DNA of 64,000 bases from Leptasterias polaris (Eukaryota; Echinodermata; Asteroidea; Forcipulatida; Asteriidae). The notes under the pieces are model-generated. The model was not told the DNA's origin, ran no database searches, and saw only the letters and a program-made list of their open reading frames with translations. The DNA lies in assembly GCA_037783415.1 (NCBI GenBank), contig JAZGTN010000212.1, positions 620,001 to 684,000 of the forward strand, in the 5' to 3' direction. Positions 56,201 to 64,000 of this stretch are shown piece by piece (the stretch's first letter is position 1; every line of letters starts with the position of its first letter). The position numbers and the translations under genes are program-made.

Positions 56201-58894
56201 ACATTATACAGGTGATACGCGATGTGTGATGGAGTCCATTGTGTTTTGTACACCCGAGGCTTTGCCCTGGAGGGTAGGCCTGGGCAACTAGTGCGACTCA
56301 TGTCGAAGTCGCGACTATTGATTGCTATGTCCAGTCGCGACTACCGCTTTTCAATTACCAGGTTAACCGCGTCGCCTGGACTACTGAAAAAATAGTTGCA
56401 ACTACATGTAGTGTCAAAGTCACGAGTAATTGAAGCGTGATTAGTCGGCTAGTGAATTTCACTAGTCGCCCAGGCCTACCCTGAGGGTGTACAAAACACA
56501 CGGACCCTTGTGAAACAGTTGTGTTGTTATACCATGGTAATAGATTGCAGGAGGGAAAATCATAAAGTAAAATCAATTATTTTTCTTTATTAATTTATTG
56601 TTGAACACTGCATTTCGTTGTTTAGTTGAACAAATTCAAACACAAATAATGAAGAATGAAATCAATGTACCATGCTTCAGTGTAATTACAACCTCATACT
56701 CGGGGCTATTTTGGATATTATACAAGCGATGGAAACGATCAATGGTGGGCACGATCAAGGTACCCTGTGGGATACATTACTCTTGTTACCCTGAGCAATG
56801 TACATGCACAATCTCCCGATTGTAGCACATCACACAAATGGTTCTCGATCAAGTAGAATTCACAATCTACCATGGTATAATAATTGCTTCATTTTAAAGT
56901 TGAGCCAACATTGACCTTCAATGAGAAATCTCTAGCAATTTCCACCATAAGTATCATCATTCAACATAACACAGTACACTGTTAGTAAAACATGTAGTAG
57001 TTTATCATTTTACAGTAAGAACAACCCAATGGATGGTGTTTTGTTCTGGTGAAGGCATGGCAGTTTTCCATCAGTAAAATGGCACCTCTATTGGGGAAAT
57101 CTAAATTTCTATAGACTGTGCAAGTCTCGGGCGCATTCGAACTTACGGGACTATAATGGTCCCAACCATATGGAGTTTTACGTGGGCGAGATTTTGTTTC
57201 GTCAATTATTTTAGTTTAACGTAGGTTATGACCTAGAAAAGTATACATGTTGTTGGGAATGTAATACTAAGTGATAACAAAATATGAAAGTAAAACCAAT
57301 TCAAATATATAACGAAGAAAACCGAGAATTAAACTTGACCTCAGCTTCCGGTTATTGCAAAAAATGAAGAATTATGTGCTGGCCTCCGATCATAACACTT
57401 ATGTAAAGCTTGTTTTGGATGCGCGGTTATAACCGCCAGATGCTGTAGTTGCAAAGCGAACCCTTTTCATTGCAGTCTCTATGGTTGTTGAGGCGTCAGC
57501 ATCCTCTAAACTGCGATACGGGTCAATTTTAAACCCGTTTGACCATCACGAATCCACGTAAGGGGTTTCTAAAAAGTTAACATCAAATAAGCATCCTTGT
57601 CCCAGAGTTTTAATTTCTTTTTAAATAATAATGAACACACTGTTGTGTATTTTTTTCAAAAGCTAAAACTTTTCATAAAATTGTAATGATTTATTTATGT
57701 TGTTCAGATTTTGTCATGAGATATAATTTAAAACAAAGATTTAATTTCAGAAATAAAAATGTTCTTCGTTTGACGCGTTTTCTCGTTCGGAGACTTGCAT
57801 AGTCTATTGGAATATTTAAAGACAGTGGCCTTGGTTCATGGAGGCAATTACCTCCAGGAAGTTTCAGGCCTGGACTGTGCTAGTAAATTTGAGCAACATA
57901 CAGTATTTCCAACAACCATAGTAATGTTAACAAACTAACCAGTGCAGGCCTAGCACTTTGTTCTTGTAAAGGCAAGATGGTTTTTCCTTAGTAAAATGGG
58001 CATCTCACCACTCTCCAAGGTTTCAGAAATGTTTCAAAGTGGATGAAGTTCAAACTGACAGTCTGCAAATTCACTCCTCCCCCTTGAGTACATAATGGTT
58101 TCTAATCCACTGGGTTCAAGGTTGTGGAATCATATAATTTGTGTATCATTGTACTAGCATTTATAAACTGTTAAAAAATCATCAAAATTTAAACCAATAA
58201 CCAGTAAGTGAAGTTTAACACCATTTTATAACCAACATTGACAGACATTTAATGTAATTCACATCACTGTACAAAATTTAACACATGTACAAACCAAACT
58301 AAATTATTGGTAATGGCTGTTGCTGTGTTAGGCCATGATAAAAAAAAAAAAACATTATGGGTTTTGCTTATGGCTCAGGCTAGAGCAATTACTTTTAGCA
58401 TTGCTGGTCAATGCTGGAAATCCATGTATCCGTCGTGCATTGTGCGTAATGCGTAGTGCGGAAGAAAATGAAAGTACCCGCCAAGCTACGCACATACTAC
58501 ATGTATGTCCATTGATTAGTGTCTATTTCCATTTTGAAGGATTGCGCGCCACGCATTATGCACAATACATGAAGGACACATGGATTTCCGCATTAAGTAC
58601 GTAAGTAATGGTTTCTTGCAAGATTCACTAACCCACTGGGTTCAAGGTTGTTGAATCTTAATTTGTGTATCATGACACTAGCAACAAACATTTTAACCAT
58701 TAACCTGTATTAGTGAAGTTTAACACCAGTCATTTTATAATAAAAACTTATAAACATTTTAATGTCATCCACATATCACTATCCAAAGTGTGTTGATGAT
58801 GCAAAGTTGATTTATTTTATCCTTTTTTCCCCCCCGACAGGACGTTGAGAACTTTCTGGCAACTCATTGTAGAAAGCCAGTGACAGGGAACTAA
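44204..58894 (+). CDS. CLXN: Calaxin (EFCAB1-type), calcium sensor of outer-arm dynein, 6 exons
   Basis: Calaxin is a neuronal-calcium-sensor-like protein that binds outer-arm dynein and adjusts ciliary and sperm flagellar beat to calcium. Exons 44204-44222, 45859-46008, 48705-48809, 50027-50178, 51777-51881 and 58841-58894 (stop TAA) join in phase to 194 residues, against about 211 in human. The 19-nt first exon gives MAPGLH and completes Phe7 across the junction, matching the family's HF-x-K start before LINMF. Loops: EF1 [12 protein letters not shown] (62-73), EF2 [12 protein letters not shown] (98-109), EF3 [12 protein letters not shown] (143-154, Asp at position 12). Family phrases [22 protein letters not shown] and FGSCLPEQE follow. 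A stop codon lies just upstream of the start ATG. The short C-terminal exon ([17 protein letters not shown]) is less conserved and less certain. Introns 1, 2, 4 and 5 hold mobile elements. Confidence 0.9.
44394..44623 (-). mobile_element. Intact MITE B, inverted relative to the 14-kb copy
   Basis: It starts TATAGATAGTTCCCAG and ends CTGCAACCTATCTATA, a terminal inverted repeat of 9-10 bp. The 230 bp are nearly identical to 14194-14424 in reverse, including the 17-bp GCCATCTTTACGGGCAA foldback pair. It lies in calaxin intron 1. Confidence 0.8.
46485..48033. mobile_element. 1549-bp non-autonomous DNA transposon with GTGGC target duplication
   Basis: The left end CAGGGTTCTCCACAC and right end GTGGAGAACCCTG are inverted repeats, flanked on both sides by GTGGC (46480-46484, 48034-48038). 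Inside the left end, GCGCCCGGACAAAA repeats about seven times with variation (46503-46672), preceded by an inverted TTTTGTCCGGGCGC. One more copy adjoins the right end (47997-48010). Clustered subterminal motifs of this kind are typical transposase-binding sites. The interior has no recognisable transposase. CAGGG ends recall hAT, but the target duplication is 5 bp rather than 8. It lies in calaxin intron 2. Confidence 0.7.
48880..49300 (+). repeat. ~120-bp repeat family, three tandem copies (calaxin intron)
   Basis: GATATCATATTGCAGGCTGG, ATTTTATCTATCATTCAAAA and GATATTGAATGGTCAGACAG recur with a period near 122 bp, each followed by TAGGAGGGTTGACTGTG or a variant. A solitary partial copy is at 48310-48400. 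Confidence 0.75.
49480..49805 (+). mobile_element. Full-length tRNA-derived SINE (plus-strand copy)
   Basis: Head TGGCCGAGTGGATAAG with GGGTTCGAGTCCC, then TAAGCAAGACACTTAACCAT, GCCGTTGGTCCGGTGTG, and tail AGCGCTATATAAGAACCGAG. It is collinear with the minus-strand copy at 21907-22337. A degraded relative begins at about 50273. Confidence 0.8.
50273..50480 (+). mobile_element. Degraded SINE head and body
   Basis: GGCCGAGTGGTCTAG and GTTGGTTCGGGCC stand at A- and B-box positions, followed by CACTTGTGTAATTTCC. Later phrases (AATGCACTTGGAAGAACCCA) resemble the SINE body; the middle is scrambled. Confidence 0.5.
50818..51003. repeat. 185-bp purine tract of GGGGGA/GGGA units
   Basis: The plus strand is uninterrupted G and A apart from a single T (near 50959), mostly AGGGGG units and then AGGG/AGGAGGG variants. 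It can in principle form stacked G-quadruplexes or triplexes. It lies in calaxin intron 4, so the transcript carries the G-rich strand. The Pro/Leu-rich open frames opposite it are artefacts. Confidence 0.9.
51100..51372. repeat. AT-rich low-complexity tract with poly-A run
   Basis: Irregular AATAAT/AGTAAT repeats, a run of about 20-23 A around 51294-51316, then (AAT)n. Confidence 0.8.
52790..52900 (+). mobile_element. 3' half of the GGTGGTCTAGTGG-family SINE
   Basis: B-box GTGGGTTCGAATCCCAC, then TTGGCTTTTTTCCCCCACAG and AGGTATTGAGTATACTGT, matching the body after 40760. Confidence 0.6.
52901..54780. other. Calaxin intron 5, no feature recognised
   Basis: Short open frames only. A CTCF-like string, CACTAGGTGGCAGCAG, stands at about 53761-53776. 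Confidence 0.5.
54785..55530. repeat. Dispersed ~0.8-kb repeat, second copy with partial duplication
   Basis: TTGCTTCGGAAGACA, TTTCTGTGCGTGTTTGGC and GTGGCCCTGGTCAAAACACA match 17550-17790. TTTCTGTGCCTGTTTGGC through GGCCCTGGTCAAAACACA repeats again at 55155-55290. Confidence 0.65.
55915..56030. mobile_element. GGGCCC-family MITE, degraded
   Basis: CTTCTGCTTACCATGGAATT is inverted against GGTAAGCAGAGCCATGAAAT and TTGGGCTC at the right end. The left terminus is eroded. Confidence 0.5.
56241..56500. mobile_element. Nested foldback with GTGTTTTGTACACCC ends
   Basis: The outer arms are GTGTTTTGTACACCC and GGGTGTACAAAACAC. The inner arms are GGTAGGCCTGGGCAACTAGT and ACTAGTCGCCCAGGCCTACC. Smaller inner pairs (AGTCGCGACT, TCAATTAC/GTAATTGA) give several stacked hairpins. 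Confidence 0.7.
57111..57807. mobile_element. MITE with ATAGACTGTGCAAGTCT ends, 697 bp
   Basis: The left end ATAGACTGTGCAAGTCT and right end AGACTTGCATAGTCTAT are inverted repeats, as in 6568-7127. The interior is AT-rich and non-coding. Confidence 0.6.
58090..58795 (+). repeat. Two-copy ~185-bp duplication flanking a foldback element
   Basis: CCACTGGGTTCAAGGTTGT through GTGAAGTTTAACACC at 58108-58225 recurs at 58629-58725 with divergence. It lies just upstream of the last calaxin exon. Confidence 0.7.
58410..58594. mobile_element. Foldback MITE, 185 bp
   Basis: The left arm AATGCTGGAAATCCATGTAT then CGTGCATTGTGCGTAATGCG pairs with the right arm CGCATTATGCACAATACATG then ACACATGGATTTCCGCATT, about 44 bp of imperfect inverted repeat. 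It sits between the two copies of the 185-bp duplication. Confidence 0.75.
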
Positions 58895-58973
58895 TGAAGG
58901 ACTTCAATATTCATCAAGCATTATTCACAGAGAGAACTAGTTTATCAACTTCCAAAATTGACTGTTCACCAGA

Positions 58974-58979
58974 AATAAA
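58974..58979 (+). terminator. Candidate calaxin polyadenylation signal
   Basis: AATAAA 80 bp past the calaxin stop codon. Confidence 0.5.
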
Positions 58980-61900
58980 CCATGTAAACTTGTTTACTGT
59001 ACCTCATACTTCTTTAGTTCAGCATCAATGAGCGCGGGGAAATCAGAGTTGACATTTCCGTGTGCCACCATCTTTTCATGTGTATGTAGCTAGCTAGCAA
59101 TGCTCGCAAATGATTTTTACTACACCCATGCAAAGGTTCCATGATTAATTTGTAAAGCACAAGCGGAGCAAACTGTTGCATATGTGAAAGTCTACTACGC
59201 ATACGATTTACCCTGTGGGTGAAGTAGGTAAATAGCATCTGGCACGAGATGGTGAATGGACCACTGAGATGTCGGCTCTTGATCATGAATATGTATGAGG
59301 TATAGTAATGTAGATTATGAAATTTGCCCGATGTCAATAAAGCACTTCTTAGAATTTACAACATGATGTACCGCCAAGGATTACTTACATACGTAACATT
59401 GTCATGTACACAACCATTACAAAACAGTTTCTCATCTAAAATGTAATGCCAAGATATACCTATATATTCAAATATATTCAATTTTTCTCCGTCCATTTTA
59501 AATCCATTCCATTGACTTGCCTCATGTTAGGTCCATGTGAAGGGCATATTCTATTGAAAGAAGAGGGATGCTACTTTTTTCCGAAGAAAAGGGTGGTTGA
59601 GCTATAAAAATAATAAGGCGGCTTGCGTGTAAAATATGTACATTATTTCAGTATGATTTTTCAGTTTTATGTTCCGAATTAAACTTGTATTTCAAGCAGA
59701 TTTTTTATGTGATGTATATTTTATTCTTACAGAAAAATTCATACCTTTCAGAGGAAACAGTTTGATCAGAAAATTTGTCTTCATCTGTGTGTAAAAAAAG
59801 GTGTATTTATTAAAAACGTAGCTAGTCTCAAGAAAGATAATTCTTTAAAAAAAAGTATCAAATTTATACAATCAGATTTAAAGCACTGTGACCATTTCAC
59901 CAAACATTCTGGCTGTTATTTACCATTTTATATTTCCGGTATCTATCAATAGGAGTACAGTTAGTAAGATATATTACTACATAAATTAATTTTTTGTAAA
60001 ACACTTCTGTTTACATAAAAGTGGAAAATGAAAAACCTAATGAAAGAAATCCGTCCAAATGTGTCTGTAAAAATATATGATGTTTATGTACATGTACATG
60101 TGTGTTCTGGGCCGAAATTTCATGGTGCAACTTACCACAGAAGTCTGCGTTTATGGTGCGCAGGATTCTACGAGGGCCATACATGCAGAATGTGGCAGTA
60201 AGTAACGCCATGAAATTGGGCCCAAATTGTATACTCTTAAATCCTGCAAATCATTCAAAAGCTATCCCCCCGGTTTTGCCGCAGTTTCATGGATTCATTA
60301 ACGAACAACTTGTCAAGAGACTAGGCATAAAACCAATCAGAGTCCCCACTGCTGAACATTTATAGCTCCATGAAGATGCTTGATGGGGATTTTGTAAGAG
60401 TTAAGTTAATTTCAGTTTATAATTTCAAACTTATTTTTGTGACTTTTGCTTGGTAATTAAGTTCAGTATTCAACCAAACATAGAGAAAAAATGGAATGTT
60501 GAAATCTGGACATCAAATTTCCCCCAATTTTTTGTAAAGCTTGTAAGCAAATTTTGCTAAGCTCAGAAGAAATCTTGCTTAGCAGAAATGGGTTACCAGC
60601 TAAAATTATATTTAGTTTACGTTGCTGCTAGCGGGGACCTGCTTGTTTTTTGCTCGGCAACATTTTCTGCTCTTTTAAAAAATAAAAGCTTTTAAGACTA
60701 CTTGAGTTTTGCAGATTTCCACTTTGATTCAAATACAGTTTAGGATACTTTCAGTATCAGGTTTTGCAAATGTTACTGGTACCATATCTCCAATCATTTT
60801 TGTTTGAACGACCAAATTATTATTTTGGGGGTGATATTTTACACACAAGAGGGCGCTATATGCACAGACCATAAACTCCTGTGTATCAAAAGTTTCATTG
60901 AAAAAATAGGTCGGTGAGGAATATTGCATTGTATATTTACTTTTATCAATTATGTAAATGTTTTTGTTTATGTACCTCTATATTCCTTTGTTCAACTTGA
61001 TTAAAAGCTCATTATTTTAATTAAGTAATTCATATTGTGAAGCTCCTTACTGTATGGTTTTGAGAAAGAAATAAAATTTGAGAAAATGTTTTTTGTTAGC
61101 TGATAAATTGAGTTACTTATTTTTTAAATTAGCTTTGAAACTGCGGCAAAGGCACGTAGATATTTGAAAGTTCTCAAGCATTTACACAAACGTGCTTAGA
61201 CAAAATAGGTAACCAGCCAAGTACTATGCCCTTCATATTGTTTTTGACTGGTTCTTTGATTTATTTGCTAGTGTTTTAAACAAAAAGTTCTATGGAAATT
61301 GGCCCACTTCTGGTTAGAGTTAAGCTTTCGTTCTCTCCTGTGCCACAAGGGTTTTTCTCAGTGCCCTCCGTTTCCTGCTTTCAGGAAAAAAACAAACACT
61401 TTCCATCTCTGGCAGTGCTCCTGGCAATGTGGCTAGGTTGACAAAGGTGTTTTTACATGCCTGCGGCTCGAACACATTGTAGCCGCGTCCTTTGAAAGTC
61501 AGCTAATCAGCTGTGAGTAAGATGGTTAGTCTCTAAAACTATTATTAAAAACCCAAAGTTTGATTGATGATGATTCTTCATAGTTAACCCTACCCCTCCA
61601 AAATCCCTTTCAGGAAGTTTTCTGACTTTGTAAGATTTGGGACTGCATGCCCTAAAGACTGTTTTTCCTACTGACACGGGCAACATGCATACCAATTCAA
61701 GTTAAAGATAGGACTATACTTTGGTAATGACCTCGAAAGAAGTTGTGTAATTGTTATCCGAAAAGCCTTGTTATAGAGATGGTAATGGCAGTAACCATCC
61801 TGAGAAACTATTTCATCGGAAATGCCCCATTGGTTGAGAAATCAATAAAAGTATGTTGACATACCCCACTGTCATCTGCTAATGGTGGATGGAATTGACA

Positions 61901-62060
61901 TTCTAAATGAAAAAGAAATGACGGTTGTTTGCTGTTTTTTCAACAAGTAGACACTTTCACAGGTGACTTTTATTGTATTTTTCTTTCAAAATTGTGACTA
62001 TACATCAGCATTATGTTGACAAAAACCAAACAATGAACCTACCTTCAAGTCCAAACCATA
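58980..62060. other. Non-genic stretch downstream of calaxin
   Basis: AT-rich, with no recognisable exon on either strand. It holds one GGGCCC-family MITE (listed) and loose GCTTAG/CTAAGC family remnants near 60540-60672 and 61180-61310. Confidence 0.55.
60109..60223. mobile_element. GGGCCC-family MITE, 115 bp
   Basis: Begins GGGCCGAAATTTCATGG and ends CCATGAAATTGGGCCC, with ACTTACC/AGTAAGT pairing further in. Confidence 0.7.
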
Positions 62061-62129
62061 ATAATAATAAAGACTTGTTTTGCGCACATATCCACCCTGC
62101 TGGGTGTTCAAGGCGCAGTAAACCCCCCA

Positions 62130-62300
62130 AAAACGAAAGAAAAACGGACACAACTAAATTAGTCCTTGAAAACCTGTGACATAAGATAAGCTTTGAGAAG
62201 TGATTTGAATTTTGTGGTACAAAGACAAGATCTAAGATTATGTGGTAGAGAGTTCAAGATGCGTGGCGCAGCTGCAGAAAAGGACCTGTCACCCCAGGAG
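62130..62300 (-). pseudogene. 3' stub of a non-LTR retrotransposon ORF
   Basis: The minus strand reads GDRSFSAAAPRILNSLPHNL and then FKSLLKAYL before ending. It is the same GDRAFS-x-AAP-LWNSLP tail as the intact LINEs, cut off on its 5' side. Confidence 0.7.
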
Positions 62301-63007
62301 TGTTTGAATTGTAATACACTAGAGGAGCTTGCATTTTTATTTTTCCCCCCTCTTTTTCTGGATTACATAACATTTAAAAACATCCTCAAGAATTGCTACT
62401 CTGACAAATGATTTACTATTGTTCAATAATGACTTTTTCTTCACGCCTCGCCCAGAAGCGGAGAAAGTATGACGCTGCTGCATTTTACATAGCATGGGGC
62501 CAACCTTGGCAGTCGTCCAGGGGGACCCCCCTGGTCTAGCGACTAATTTATTGGGTCCAATTTCTCTTCTGTGACAAGTACTTCTGGTCACCCGGGCAAT
62601 GACAGTATACTTATCTCCACTGATCCTTAAAGAAATCCCTCATCACTTCATTAAGGTACCACCCCCTGCCCCAACCATTTTGAAACATAAACACAGTTCA
62701 TCTGCAGGAGGTACTCCCTTGTCAACAAACCCAATGGTGGAAACATCTTCAGATTTCTCTTATTCTTCAAATGACATTTTTTTGACATTTGAGCTCTGTT
62801 TAAACAAACTCTGTATTTCAGTGTAGGATGGATGTTGACTTGAAGATTTTCCCAGCCAAATTTCAGTGCTTGGCTGAGGTCATTGGCGCACCCTTTTTAC
62901 TTGTTGCTGTCCAAATAATGAGCGGGTGGAACAAATTTAATAACAATATATTTGAAACAAAAACAGAAAGTTCAATATTTGATTTCAACACAAAAATAAA
63001 GCAGTAT

Positions 63008-63390
63008 TCGAATTGGCAGCTACAGGTATGACTACCACTGGATCGCAGCTTCATCATGCATTGAAGTATAGGATGTCCTTAAGCAACACCATCAGCAATA
63101 GTTTTAGCTGAAGCTGTAGCTGTCATGTCAATTCGAATTGGCAGCTACAGGTATGACTACCACTGGATCGCAGCTTCATCATGCATTGAAGAATGAAGTA
63201 TAGGATGTCCTTAGCAACACCATCAGCAATAGTTTTAGCTGAAGCTGTAGCTGTCATGTCAATTCGAATTGGCAGCTACAGGTATGACTACCACTGGATC
63301 GCAGCTTCATCATGCATTGAAGAATGAAGTATAGGATGTCCTTAGCAACACCATCAGCAATAGTTTTAGCTGAAGCTGTAGCTGTCAAGT
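63008..63390 (+). repeat. Three-copy minisatellite, unit 123-132 bp
   Basis: Copies start CGAATTGGCAGCTACAGG at about 63010, 63133 and 63265. The last two share an insertion (GAAGAATGAAG) and lack one A, so they arose from each other after the first split. Confidence 0.9.
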
Positions 63391-63498
63391 TCTGATACTA
63401 CCTAATTTGCACCTGGAATTTTGAGAAAATATTACCGTGTCCAAAATAACGGACTTCATTAGAAAAAGTATTGCAATATCTCAAACAATCTGTGCTTT

Positions 63499-63520
63499 CT
63501 TACTTACTTACTTACTTGGG
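63499..63520. repeat. (ACTT)n microsatellite
   Basis: CTTACTTACTTACTTACTT within 63499-63520. Confidence 0.85.
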
Positions 63521-63539
63521 ATTGATGGGTGAGATTTAT

Positions 63540-64000
63540 CGGTTAAAGTCTTTTAGCACCCTATATCTATTTCTTTCAAGAACTTGTCAATTTTTCCTTT
63601 GAACTTGTTTGTTGTTTTCACATTGACGACATTTTTGTGAAGAAGAAGTTTTTCCTCAAATTTAGCTCCTAATTGTGGAGCCATTTTTTGCAGAGTTTGA
63701 AGTTGTGTCCCCTTGTGTTGTGTGACATTGTGAAAAGCTCTTCTAGTTGGATATCTTCTAGGCCATTATCAATTTTGAAGACCTCAATCAGATTGCTTCT
63801 CATTATACTAACCTCCAAGGGGTATAGGTTCAATTCTTCAAGTCTATTTTGGTTGGCTTTATCGCAGGGTTGGGACCAGTTTTGTGGCTCTCCTTTGTAC
63901 CTTCTCTAGTGTCTAGTTATCATTAACTTGATAGGGGATTCATGCCTGGACAATGTCTGGGCAGATAAATGCCTTGTACCTTATCAATGTGCTTGAATTT
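63540..64000 (-). pseudogene. Degenerate LINE reverse-transcriptase C-terminus, runs off the window
   Basis: The minus strand reads LEKVQRRATKLVPTLR, then NRLEELNLYPLEV and RSNLIEVFKIDNG, then TRGHNFKL. This is the usual post-catalytic part of a LINE reverse transcriptase. Stops and at least one frameshift break it. Confidence 0.75.

Noticed and set aside
59014..59337. 107-codon minus-strand open frame
   Set aside because: No family motif, no splice-consistent neighbours, and an AT-rich non-conserved look.
60102..60365. 87-codon plus-strand open frame
   Set aside because: The first third is the GGGCCC-family MITE and the rest has no recognisable feature.
62193..62411. 72-codon plus-strand open frame
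   Set aside because: It is the antisense of a LINE C-terminal stub.
63673..63909. 78-codon plus-strand open frame
   Set aside because: It is the antisense of a degenerate LINE reverse-transcriptase tail on the minus strand.

Overview
The window looks like animal nuclear DNA, most likely from an echinoderm and probably a sea star. Its genes are intron-rich, with GT/AG junctions that agree in phase. Introns and spacers are packed with MITEs, tRNA-derived SINEs and CR1/L2-like LINEs. Two of the LINEs carry a 2A-like motif behind a signal-like N-terminus, an arrangement described from sea urchin elements. The echinoderm call is an inference from repeat style; protein identities are read by eye from motifs, with no database search.

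Three host genes are supported. (1) 4922-6476, plus: last three exons of a VOPP1/WBP1-like single-pass membrane protein with PY motifs; its first exon(s) were not found. (2) 22449-42144, minus: a complete 12-exon N-myristoyltransferase with every junction in phase; its predicted C-terminus is abnormal. (3) 44204-58894, plus: a complete 6-exon calaxin (EFCAB1-type, three EF-hands), the calcium sensor of outer-arm dynein. NMT and calaxin are divergent across about 2.06 kb, and that spacer holds a 914-bp giant inverted repeat.

Mobile DNA by region: 1-4.9 kb, MITEs, a cluster of TGACGTCA palindromes, hairpin repeats and a LINE stub. 10.2-14.5 kb, a triple nest in which a nearly intact LINE sits inside one MITE that sits inside another. 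14.5-22.4 kb, MITEs, a degenerate ACATGTG array and a SINE. NMT introns hold a 376-bp foldback, a 24-bp minisatellite, an intact 1185-codon LINE ORF (antisense to NMT) and a 4551-bp TTAA-flanked transposon. Calaxin introns hold a second copy of one MITE, a 1549-bp element with a GTGGC target duplication, SINEs, a 185-bp G-rich purine tract and several foldbacks. 59-64 kb, non-genic with LINE fragments and a 3-copy minisatellite.

The strongest candidate for something undescribed is the 33622-38172 transposon. It has matched terminal inverted repeats, a TTAA target duplication and subterminal repeats with a TGACGTCA core. It carries two convergent spliced genes: a THAP-domain protein on the plus strand and a protein with a P2X7-type C-terminal (ballast) cysteine domain on the minus strand. 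No DDE transposase was recognised between its ends.
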